Below, one piece after another: positions 57,497 through 64,000 of a stretch of DNA of 64,000 bases. The stretch's first letter is position 1; each line of letters opens with the position of its first letter. The translations under genes were made by a program, and so were the position numbers. Under the pieces are notes generated by a model that searched no databases, had not been told where the DNA came from, and saw only the letters and a program-made list of their open reading frames with translations. Source of the stretch: Enterococcus devriesei (GTDB lineage: Bacteria; Bacillota; Bacilli; Lactobacillales; Enterococcaceae); NCBI RefSeq assembly GCF_001885905.1, contig NZ_JXKM01000003.1, positions 340,405 to 404,404 on the forward strand, read 5' to 3'.

Positions 57497-58685
57497 TCGT
57501 CGTCACCTCTTCTTCTGTATTTGCCAACGCTTCTAAGACACTGCCGCGAATCACAACGCCGACTAAGCGGTCGCCTTCAACCACAGCTAAAGGAGCTGGC
57601 GAATCAAAAATCAGATTAAAAATGTCGGTCACCAGCATGTCTTTAGGAATACGGCGGACATTTTTATCAATGACTTCTTTTAAGGTTAGATTATTTTTCC
57701 GAGCTTCTAAGGCTTTATCCGCCGTCAGGCTGCCTTTTAATTTACGCTTGCGGTCAACGGCTAACAGCATGCTGACTTCTTCTTTCCGCATTCGGTTCAA
57801 GGCCACATTTGGACCATCGACTTCGATATTGGTCGTCAAAGCCGGTACCATGATATTTTGCGCAGTCAGGACTTTTGAACGATCCACGTCTTCCACGAAG
57901 TCGCGGACATATTGGTTGGCTGGATGGGTCAAAATTTCTTCCCCCGTACCGATCTGCATGATTTGTCCGTCCTTCATCAAGGCGATTCGATCACCGATCC
58001 GTAAGGCTTCATTCAAGTCATGGGTAATGAAGATAATCGTTTTTTGCACATTTGATTGTAAATCCAATAGCTCATCTTGCATTTCACGGCGAATCAATGG
58101 ATCTAACGCTGAGAAGGCTTCATCCATCAATAAGATTTCTGGATCGTTGGCTAAGGCCCGCGCCAAACCGACCCGCTGCTGCATCCCACCGGATAATTGA
58201 TCAGGGTATTGATCCTTAAAGGTCAGCAAACCGGAGTTGTCTAAGGCTTGCTCCGCCTTGGCTTGACGTTCCGCTTTCGGTACACCCCGGACTTCAAGTC
58301 CGTATTCCGTATTTTCTAAAATCGTTCGATGTGGAAACAATCCAAAATTTTGAAAGACCATATTGATTTTATGGCGGCGCACTTCCCGCAGTGCTTCTTT
58401 ATCCATTTGGGCAATATTCTCACCATCAATATAAATCTCACCAGAAGTTGGATCGATCAACCGATTTAACAAACGAATCATCGTGGATTTTCCGCTACCG
58501 GAAAGCCCCATAATCACAAATATTTCTCCTTCATTGACTTCAAAACTGGCATCATACACACCAACTGTCGCACCCGTTTGCTCGACGATCTCGTTCTTAC
58601 TGCGATTCTCTTGGATCATCGCAAGGGCTTGTTGCTGCTTCTTACCAAAGATTTTCGTCAGATGTTCAACCTTAACTTTACTCAA
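57489..58685 (-). CDS. opuAA: Glycine betaine ABC transporter ATP-binding protein
   Basis: A 398-residue ATPase. It has Walker [10 protein letters not shown] (about 60-68), signature LSGGMQQR (about 164) and Walker B LLMDEAFS. Two CBS domains follow at about 275-390, which in OpuA sense ionic strength and bind c-di-AMP. The start is TTG at 58685 with AAGGAGG seven bases upstream. An operator-like palindrome overlaps the promoter. Confidence 0.95.
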   Translation of the reverse strand: MSKVKVEHLTKIFGKKQQQALAMIQENRSKNEIVEQTGATVGVYDASFEVNEGEIFVIMGLSGSGKSTMIRLLNRLIDPTSGEIYIDGENIAQMDKEALREVRRHKINMVFQNFGLFPHRTILENTEYGLEVRGVPKAERQAKAEQALDNSGLLTFKDQYPDQLSGGMQQRVGLARALANDPEILLMDEAFSALDPLIRREMQDELLDLQSNVQKTIIFITHDLNEALRIGDRIALMKDGQIMQIGTGEEILTHPANQYVRDFVEDVDRSKVLTAQNIMVPALTTNIEVDGPNVALNRMRKEEVSMLLAVDRKRKLKGSLTADKALEARKNNLTLKEVIDKNVRRIPKDMLVTDIFNLIFDSPAPLAVVEGDRLVGVVIRGSVLEALANTEEEVTTNV

Positions 58686-58769
58686 AATGTATCCTCCTTA
58701 TTAAAAAGCTTTACGAACCTCGTTCGCGAAACCAAATTTCATCTGCATTAAAAAATGCTCTCACTGAAA

Positions 58770-58812
58770 AAGTGACCATACAACACTAACACGGTGTGGT
58801 CACTTTGTCAAA
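58770..58812 (-). promoter_or_regulatory. opuA promoter overlapping a BusR-like operator
   Basis: AAAGTGACCA (58770-58779) and TGGTCACTTT (58798-58807) form an inverted repeat with 18 bases between. The minus-strand -35 TTGACA (58812-58807) overlaps it; a weak -10 (TAGTGT) is 17 bases on. BusR repressors of streptococci and lactococci bind GTGAC-type palindromes at bus promoters. BusR is encoded 1.7 kb away. Confidence 0.65.
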
Positions 58813-58850
58813 AATGATGCAGAAAGTTTTCAGGAAAACAAATTCAAAGC

Positions 58851-58888
58851 AAAAAAATCTAAGCATTTCTGCTTAGATTTTTTCGCTA
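58851..58888 (-). terminator. Terminator of the flavoprotein gene
   Basis: AAATCTAAGCA and TGCTTAGATTT form an 11-pair stem with a four-base loop, followed by seven T on the minus strand. Confidence 0.88.
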
Positions 58889-58898
58889 CAAGGATCAG

Positions 58899-60242
58899 CT
58901 AGACTTCTCGATTTTGAGTAAAGAAATGCATTGGATCGTATACTTGTTTCAATTTTTTTAATCTAGCCGCGGTTTGGTTAGACCAAACGCGGAGATTTTC
59001 CGCCGTACTCGTATCGCTTGAATAGGCGCCATAAATACCTTGACCAAATTCCTGGATCGGTTGGAAAAGCCGAAGCGCTTCATCCGCATGTGCTTGATTG
59101 ACCCAATAGGCAATCATAATCTCTGCTTCTCTAAAAGACCATGCGTTGAAATCGGCGGCTTTATCATTCATCGCTCCGCCGAGTGCCCGCAATTCTACGC
59201 CATAGACAAAAGGCGGCTCCAGCAGTTTTTCCATTTCGGCCGCTATTGCTTGCGGAATATCTGTTACCAACGTATTTTTCCCAAAAGCCGTATTTTTTCC
59301 ATCAATGCGGGCATGCTCATCGGGAAAGAAATCGGCGTAGTTCATCGCTACTTCTGTTTTAGCGGAAACGTTGCCTAAATGAAGAGCCTCAGCCAGCACC
59401 GCTCTTGCTTCAGGGGTTTCCTCGCCGTACCAAAAGTTTCTCGTCTGTACCGTGATCGTTTGATCTGCACCTTTGTTAAGCAAAAGAATACTCGTCAATT
59501 TATTTGAAGAATTTTTGAACCATGCATGCCACGCTTGCGTAAAGCCATAAAGATCCGTGATCGTATAATTGATGGTTTGAATGACCATAGGAATCGAAAA
59601 TTCCGAATCGGTTGTGGTCACTTTATCCGCTTGAAAAAGAAATTCCGTTACTACACCAAATTGTCCGCCGCCTCCACGAATGCCCCAAAAAAGTTCCGGC
59701 TCATTCAGGTCATCAAGCTCATGTCGTTCACCGTCCGCCGTGATCAGTGTTCCGCCAATGACCCGATCGATCGTCAAGCCAAAAGAACGTAAAATGATCC
59801 CCATCCCACCGGATACCGCCAAGCCGCCGACACCGGTATCACCATGATCCCCACTTGAAATCACTAATTGATCGGCTAGCAGCTTGGTCGCTACATCTGA
59901 CCAGAGGGCACCGGCTTGGATTTTAACAATGCCTTTTTCTTTATCAATTACTTGAATCTGATTCATCCGGGAGAGGTCTAAGATCATTCCTTGGTCGTTC
60001 ACGGAAGTCGCGGATAGTCCATGACCACCGCAGCGGACAGAAAAGGGAAATTCTGCCCCTTGTTTGATCTTAGCAGCATAGGTGATCGCGTCTCGGACTT
60101 GTTCTTCGTTCTCTGCTAAAATGACAATTTTGGGCTGGCCTACTTTATAATCGTTTGAACGAACATCATCATAGCGAGGGTCTTCTGGAAATACTGCAAC
60201 ATCCTTCAGTGAATGTGGTAATTCTGGTAGCTTTTTCTCCAT
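58899..60242 (-). CDS. FAD-linked oxidase, berberine-bridge-enzyme-like
   Basis: A 447-residue flavoprotein of the PCMH/VAO superfamily. The FAD-binding region includes RCGGHGLSATSVN (about 69-81; the histidine may link covalently to FAD), SSGDHGDTGVGGLAVSGG (about 131-148) and IRGGGGQFGVVTEF. A BBE motif (about 395-445) ends in YDPMHFF. The substrate is unknown; bacterial relatives oxidise sugars or alcohols. The second cysteine of bicovalent enzymes is not present in the GVGG segment. GGAGG precedes the ATG. Confidence 0.9.
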   Translation of the reverse strand: MEKKLPELPHSLKDVAVFPEDPRYDDVRSNDYKVGQPKIVILAENEEQVRDAITYAAKIKQGAEFPFSVRCGGHGLSATSVNDQGMILDLSRMNQIQVIDKEKGIVKIQAGALWSDVATKLLADQLVISSGDHGDTGVGGLAVSGGMGIILRSFGLTIDRVIGGTLITADGERHELDDLNEPELFWGIRGGGGQFGVVTEFLFQADKVTTTDSEFSIPMVIQTINYTITDLYGFTQAWHAWFKNSSNKLTSILLLNKGADQTITVQTRNFWYGEETPEARAVLAEALHLGNVSAKTEVAMNYADFFPDEHARIDGKNTAFGKNTLVTDIPQAIAAEMEKLLEPPFVYGVELRALGGAMNDKAADFNAWSFREAEIMIAYWVNQAHADEALRLFQPIQEFGQGIYGAYSSDTSTAENLRVWSNQTAARLKKLKQVYDPMHFFTQNREV

Positions 60243-60337
60243 GGTAAATCCTCCGTTCGTAAATTCAAAAAGTTATTAAGGGTTAACAAAGTGTCTCATG
60301 GAGAGAACCAATAGTAAAAAAATAACTTTTGTAATTC

Positions 60338-60351
60338 AGAAAGCGTTATCA
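60338..60351. promoter_or_regulatory. Possible cre (CcpA) site upstream of the flavoprotein gene
   Basis: AGAAAGCGTTATCA differs from the cre pattern TGWAANCGNTNWCA only at the first base. It lies about 95 bases before the start of the flavoprotein gene, so carbon-catabolite control is possible. No other gene is seen in 60243-60511. Confidence 0.45.
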
Positions 60352-60469
60352 TTTCTTAATATTTTGCCTTTTAAACAAAATAAGCTACCGGAGAACGAGG
60401 CAGAAGTGATCAGCTTCAAGAAATTTCAGTTTATTGCCGAAGAAGCTGCTTCTCACCGTTTATACGTAA

Positions 60470-60507
60470 ATAGAACCTGTGACAAACGTTTTGTCACAGG
60501 TTCTATT
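60470..60507 (-). terminator. Terminator of busR
   Basis: AATAGAACCTGTGACAAA and TTTGTCACAGGTTCTATT form a long stem. The T tract on the minus strand is short. The stem core matches the hsp20 terminator. Confidence 0.75.
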
Positions 60508-60511
60508 AGCT

Positions 60512-61150
60512 TTATTTATCTGGATAAAATAAATGCTGCATGCGTTGCAGCACCAGCTCATTACCGACAAAGAACAAGGTGTCGCCTACGCAAATTTTGG
60601 CGTAGGGGCCTGGTGATAGCAGCAGCTGTTCTTTTTGCTGAATCGCAATAATGGTTGCGCCCGTCTCATGCCAAATATTTAATTCATTGACGGTCTGTTC
60701 TAAATGTTCCGCTGCTTCTGTTAAAGTCAGCTCGTAAGGAACAAAGGGTGCGACGTTGTGAACCCGCTTGGTCTGCGCAAATAATTGATCCAATAATTGC
60801 GTCATATTATTTAATTCTTGTTTTTGATTTTCAATACTGGTTTGAATATCATTTTTGATCTCTTGGGCGGATTGAACGTCTTGATATTTTTCGAAATAGA
60901 CTTTGGCTTTTTCTCGCGAAAGTACATAAGCACCGCTGCCATGACGAACTTCCATGATGCCAAGGTCAACTAAGACATTGATGGCTTTTCTAGCTGTCTC
61001 TGGTGAAACATTGAAATTACTAGCCAGCGTAGAACGAGCGTGAATTTTTTCGCCTACTCGATAGCGATTGTCCGCGATCCGTTCGGCGATCTCCACCGCT
61101 ACTTGTTGGTACCGAGGCAGTAAGACCCGCTTCTTGTTTTCCCCTTCCAT
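60512..61150 (-). CDS. busR: GntR-type regulator with RCK_C domain (BusR), c-di-AMP responsive
   Basis: A 212-residue protein: an N-terminal GntR winged helix (about 8-80, with ARSTLASNFNVSPETARKAINVLVDLG), a central coiled coil (about 88-130), and a C-terminal TrkA-C/RCK_C domain (about 140-210). This layout is that of BusR, which binds c-di-AMP and represses the glycine-betaine importer. The start was set at ATG 61150 after AGGAGGGG; the longer frame is unsupported. Its probable target promoter is at 58.8 kb. Confidence 0.88.
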   Translation of the reverse strand: MEGENKKRVLLPRYQQVAVEIAERIADNRYRVGEKIHARSTLASNFNVSPETARKAINVLVDLGIMEVRHGSGAYVLSREKAKVYFEKYQDVQSAQEIKNDIQTSIENQKQELNNMTQLLDQLFAQTKRVHNVAPFVPYELTLTEAAEHLEQTVNELNIWHETGATIIAIQQKEQLLLSPGPYAKICVGDTLFFVGNELVLQRMQHLFYPDK

Positions 61151-61154
61151 TTCG

Positions 61155-61320
61155 ACCCCTCCTAGTTCGTCTAAATATTTTCTATTTTTCAAAAAATGAG
61201 TCTGATTCTTACCGGATCGATCCTTCCGGTAAAGCGGCAAACGCCGTCAGACTAACTACTATAGAACAGCCTATTAGAACTGCACACTGCGAAAAACGGA
61301 ACTTACCTTTTTTGCAGAAT
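61155..61320 (-). repeat. Leader repeat upstream of busR
   Basis: In gene sense: GGTAAGTTCCGTTTTTCGCAGTG, a long apical part, TTACCGGAAGGATCGATCCGGTAAGAATCAGACTC, then a hairpin (ATTTTTTG with AAAAAT). The variable stem is TTCCG with CGGAA. Block order fits the other copies, but the GTATGCG motif is replaced by a GGATCGATCC palindrome. Confidence 0.55.
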
Positions 61321-61390
61321 TCTTTTCAAGCATAGCATATTTTTTTTAGAAAAGCTGTAACCATTCTATGACCGCTTAAATGAAGATGTT

Positions 61391-61432
61391 AGTGCTTTTT
61401 CTTTTAGTTTTTTTTCATAGAAGCACTTTTTT
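61391..61432 (+). terminator. Weak terminator-like hairpin in the nupC leader
   Basis: AGTGCTT (61391-61397) pairs with AAGCACT (61421-61427), followed by six T. The loop is 23 bases and no gene precedes it. It could be an attenuator or chance. The rest of the busR-nupC gap shows nothing else I can support. Confidence 0.3.
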
Positions 61433-61541
61433 CGCTGCTATCTTTCGCCTTTTTGTCAAAAAAAGGCTAGACTGGTTCAGATTATTTTTTGTGCCGATCT
61501 ATTTAGCGCAAAAAAAATTAAATAGAAACAGGAGTGATTGT

Positions 61542-62717
61542 TTGCATTTTTTAATGGGTATTATTGGGTTGGGACTGGTCCTGGCATTAAGTTTTCTAAT
61601 CAGCAATGATCGGAAAAAGATTCGTTTTACACCGCTTTTGATCATGCTGGTCTTGCAATTTTTATTAGGTTTTATTTTACTACGTACATCAGTGGGAACC
61701 AAGATCGTTGGTAGTTTGGCCAGCGTTTTTGATGCTTTGCTAAGTTTTGCCGGTTCGGGTGTGGACTTTGTCTTTGGCGGAATTGCCAACAAAGGTAGCT
61801 TCCCCTTTTTCTTAAACGTTCTGATGCCGATCGTCTTTATTTCTGCGATCATCGGAATCTTGCGTTACATTAAAATTTTGCCGTTATTTATGAAAGGTGT
61901 CGGTCTGGCATTAAGTAAAATCAACGGCATGGGCAAGCTGGAATCATACAACGGAATCGCTTCTGCGATTTTAGGACAGTCGGAAGTCTTTATCTCCATC
62001 AAAAAGGAATTACCGACCTTGTCAGAACAACGCCTAACGACGATGAGTATCTCAGCAATGTCAACAGTCTCCATGTCGATCGTTGGTTCTTATATGGCTT
62101 TGATTCAACCACGCTATGTCATTACGGCTTTAGTATTGAACTTATTCGGTGGCTTTATCATCGCCTCCATCGTTAATCCTTATCAATTGGAGAACGATGA
62201 ATTAGTGATTGAAGAGGACAAAGAACAAACCTTTTTCCAAATGCTCGGGGAATATATTTTAGACGGCTTCCATGTCGCAGTTACCGTTGCGGCGATGCTG
62301 ATCGGATTTGTCGCCTTGATCGCGATGATCAACTTCATTTTCGCTAAGATCACAGGACTGACTTTCCAAGAGATTCTTGGTTATGTCTTCGCCCCATTGG
62401 CCTTCATTACTGGGATTCCTTGGAAAGAAGCCGTTGATGCCGGCAGCTTGATGGCGACTAAATTAGTCACCAACGAGTTCGTCGCCATGACCGAATTAGC
62501 CAAAGGAAATTGGCATTTCTCTCCACGGACGACTGCCATCGTCTCCGTTTTCTTAGTTTCCTTTGCAAACTTCTCGTCGATTGGGATCATTTCCGGTGCG
62601 ATGAAAGGTTTGAATGAAGAAAAAGGCAATCTGGTAGCCAAGCACGGCTTGAAAATTCTATTAAGTGCAAGTCTCGTCAGCTTTTTAAGCGCGATTATCA
62701 CGGGTTTGATTTTTTAA
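61542..62717 (+). CDS. nupC: NupC family nucleoside:cation symporter
   Basis: A 391-residue concentrative nucleoside transporter. Features: about nine membrane helices, the GQSEVFISIKKELPTLS region (about 148-164) that binds nucleoside, and FANFSSIGIISGAM near the C-terminus. The start was set at TTG 61542 (HFLMGIIG follows), with AGGAG seven bases upstream. This gives the usual family length; the longer frame from 61380 adds an unsupported Lys/Phe-rich leader. Likely supplies pyrimidine or general nucleosides. Confidence 0.93.
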   Translation: MHFLMGIIGLGLVLALSFLISNDRKKIRFTPLLIMLVLQFLLGFILLRTSVGTKIVGSLASVFDALLSFAGSGVDFVFGGIANKGSFPFFLNVLMPIVFISAIIGILRYIKILPLFMKGVGLALSKINGMGKLESYNGIASAILGQSEVFISIKKELPTLSEQRLTTMSISAMSTVSMSIVGSYMALIQPRYVITALVLNLFGGFIIASIVNPYQLENDELVIEEDKEQTFFQMLGEYILDGFHVAVTVAAMLIGFVALIAMINFIFAKITGLTFQEILGYVFAPLAFITGIPWKEAVDAGSLMATKLVTNEFVAMTELAKGNWHFSPRTTAIVSVFLVSFANFSSIGIISGAMKGLNEEKGNLVAKHGLKILLSASLVSFLSAIITGLIF

Positions 62718-62720
62718 AAT

Positions 62721-62764
62721 GAAAGAGGGATCAGGGCTGAATACAGCCCTGATCCCTTTTGATT
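62721..62764 (+). terminator. Terminator of nupC
   Basis: GGGATCAGGGCTG and CAGCCCTGATCCC form a stem with a short loop, followed by TTTTT. Confidence 0.9.
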
Positions 62765-62781
62765 ATCCGGCGCGATCGCGC

Positions 62782-63084
62782 TTATAATTGTTCATCTTCC
62801 AATACTTCATACTCATAAGGCGAACCTTCGTAGAAAAATTGGGTGGAAACAGTCGCTTCATTGTCCGTTGCAATTAATTCTTTGCGGAAAGGAAAGCGTA
62901 CCGAGTGCCCTGTTTTTGTTTCAGATCCCGGTAAAATATAGGATAAGCTGTCATCTGGTGTCGGCTTGTTCAAGTCATTCATGACCGCATCAATCACCTG
63001 CTGCTGATCTATTTTTTCTGCCTTTGCGACCTTTTGATAATCCTTAAAAAAAGCTGCCTGTCCTTCAAAATATGTCATTTCCAT
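62782..63084 (-). CDS. Hypothetical protein
   Basis: A 100-residue soluble protein without a signal or membrane segment. I do not recognise the family. The start was set at ATG 63084; the upstream in-frame GTG overlaps the GGG ribosome site. It lies in a likely two-gene unit behind the next gene, with a 60-base gap. Confidence 0.55.
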   Translation of the reverse strand: MEMTYFEGQAAFFKDYQKVAKAEKIDQQQVIDAVMNDLNKPTPDDSLSYILPGSETKTGHSVRFPFRKELIATDNEATVSTQFFYEGSPYEYEVLEDEQL

Positions 63085-63143
63085 TTTCTTCACCCTTTCA
63101 AATGCTCTTAATCTTTTGTCATTCAGTTACTAAATAACCCAGT

Positions 63144-63545
63144 TTACTCTGTTAAATCTAACCGGCCCGCTTCGGTTTGAAACAGCGGCCAACTTCCCGC
63201 CAACTCTAAGCGAATCAACTTTAACTCAGGATATTGCTGAAGCGCGACTATGATCGAGTCGATCAATTTTCCTTGCTGATTTGCATGTTCCTGTGGTGAT
63301 AACAGTGTATCTTGATCAAGCATTTCACCATAGGCTCGGTTTTTTTCAATCACCTCATGAAACGCCGCCTTGAATGAGCGCTCAATTTTTCGCGCAAACT
63401 TCGCTTCATTCTCCGTCGTATAGGCGAGCTGATCCTTGTCTACTAAAAAAGTCGCGTAGATCAAAGGAACCGTGGACACAGGCTTCACGGGAGAAACATA
63501 ATAAAACATTTTTTCCAAAAGATCCATTGAGATCGTCAGCTTCAT
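63144..63545 (-). CDS. Hypothetical protein
   Basis: A 133-residue soluble protein. It has an N-terminal alpha/beta part and a Gln-rich middle, without a family I know. GAGGAG precedes the ATG. Gene boundaries rest on the ribosome site and reading-frame length. Confidence 0.6.
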   Translation of the reverse strand: MKLTISMDLLEKMFYYVSPVKPVSTVPLIYATFLVDKDQLAYTTENEAKFARKIERSFKAAFHEVIEKNRAYGEMLDQDTLLSPQEHANQQGKLIDSIIVALQQYPELKLIRLELAGSWPLFQTEAGRLDLTE

Positions 63546-63633
63546 AACATCTCCTCTTTTCTAGGATTATTATAGCATTCACTAGGCCATTTCTTAGCTC
63601 ATTTAATCTCAAAAAAGGCTGAGGATGAAGCGT

Positions 63634-64000
63634 CTCCAAAAGTTAGACCAAAAATCTAACTTTTGGAGGTTGCTATTCTTATGGCAAAATACAGTTTTGA
63701 ATTTAAAATGAAAATTGTTCAAGAGCATCTTGAGGGTAAAGGGTGAATGGGTTGTCACACCAATAAATATAACGTTAAAGGTACGACTCAGATTCGTAAA
63801 TAGGTTAATGCTTATCGAGAAGTGGCCAATCATTTAAAAATTAACAACCCTGTGTTAGTTGCCAATTGGATGCGTACCTTCCGTACGGAAGGTATTAATG
63901 AACTCTCAAAACCGAAAGGATGTCCAAGTAAATTATCCAAGAAAAACGAAACAAAGAAAAAGACAGAGCCCAACATAATACCTGAAGAACGCGACCGCAT
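63634..64000 (+). mobile_element. Left end of an IS3-family (IS150-like) insertion sequence, cut by window edge
   Basis: CTCCAAAAGTTAGA (63634-63647) and its complement (63655-63668) form a hairpin at the probable left end, ahead of the orfA start. The transposase remnant lies inside. The right end, orfB and target-site duplication are outside the window. Base use and gene content differ from the neighbours, consistent with a later insertion. Confidence 0.7.
63681..64000 (+). pseudogene. Degenerate IS3-family orfA (helix-turn-helix) transposase
   Basis: Reading from ATG 63681 gives MAKYSFEFKMKIVQEHLEGKG, the typical start of an IS150-like OrfA. It is then broken by a TGA at about 63744-63746 and a TAG near 63801. 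Later the frame continues with EVANHLKINNPVLVANWM and LSKPKGCPSKLSKKNE. A block expected between VNAYRE and EVANHL is missing, so there is an internal deletion as well. GGAGG precedes the start. The element is unlikely to encode a working enzyme, at least here. Confidence 0.8.

Noticed and set aside
58713..58726. CGAACCTCGTTCG upstream of opuAA as a LexA box
   Set aside because: It is palindromic, but the two halves are three bases apart; the LexA pattern needs four. It also lies before an osmolyte transporter, not an SOS gene.
60298..60651. 117-residue plus-strand frame
   Set aside because: It crosses the busR terminator and the 3' end of busR and has no family resemblance.

Overview
The window looks like chromosome of an Enterococcus or a close relative in the Lactobacillales. 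I infer this from low-to-middling GC, the fused substrate-binding/permease ABC genes, the MprF, Veg and Mga-like proteins, and gene order. One stretch (radA, yacL, gltX, cysE, cysS, mrnC, rlmB, yacP, sigH) follows the Bacillus arrangement. Another runs M16 peptidase pair, SDR, RodZ-like, pgsA, cinA, recA, rny. The species cannot be fixed from sequence alone. Most genes lie on the minus strand and most are housekeeping. No rRNA, tRNA, prophage or CRISPR array was seen. The only mobile element is a decayed IS3-type fragment at the right edge.

Layout. 1-2.9 kb: a lysine-type (L-box) riboswitch before a two-gene amino-acid ABC importer. 2.9-6 kb: a TMEM175-type channel, an Mga-like regulator, then an ORF-free stretch with three tandem copies of a putative ~80-nt small RNA. 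6-13.3 kb: prs, glmU, purR, a zinc ABC importer behind a Zur-type box, and ispE. 13.5-27.4 kb: a small heat-shock protein, mprF, rny, recA, cinA, pgsA, rodZ-like, the ymf genes, mscL and veg. 27.5-30.8 kb: a sodium-pumping decarboxylase operon. 31-40.6 kb: the sigH-to-radA block with a cysteine T-box ahead of cysE-cysS, then dut. 40.8-48.9 kb: a membrane GDPD, a CDF transporter, a putative SOS-controlled DNA-repair cluster and small proteins. 49-54.8 kb: a MarR/MATE module with clear operators, a lipoprotein, a TauE-type exporter and an AraC regulator. 54.9-62.7 kb: proC, a glycine-betaine ABC importer with its probable c-di-AMP-responsive repressor BusR nearby, a flavoprotein oxidase and nupC. 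62.8-64 kb: two unknown genes and the transposase remnant.

Three non-coding or context signals stand out. First, the triplicated sRNA genes at 5.29-5.80 kb share a promoter-like block, an anti-Shine-Dalgarno segment and a terminator whose stem carries compensatory changes. Second, a modular leader repeat recurs upstream of at least seven genes (glmU, mprF, recA, cysE, the GDPD gene, busR and the lysine ABC ATPase, with a fragment before purR). It is always in the sense orientation, and its short variable stem covaries between copies. Third, a radical-SAM/HhH protein and its partner protein lie behind a LexA-like box and converge on a pyrimidine-dimer-glycosylase-like gene, which suggests an SOS-regulated repair system.

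Several genes appear to start at TTG or GTG (glmU, recA, radA, marR, opuAA, nupC, purR and others). Starts were moved to match ribosome binding sites where the longest frame looked wrong.
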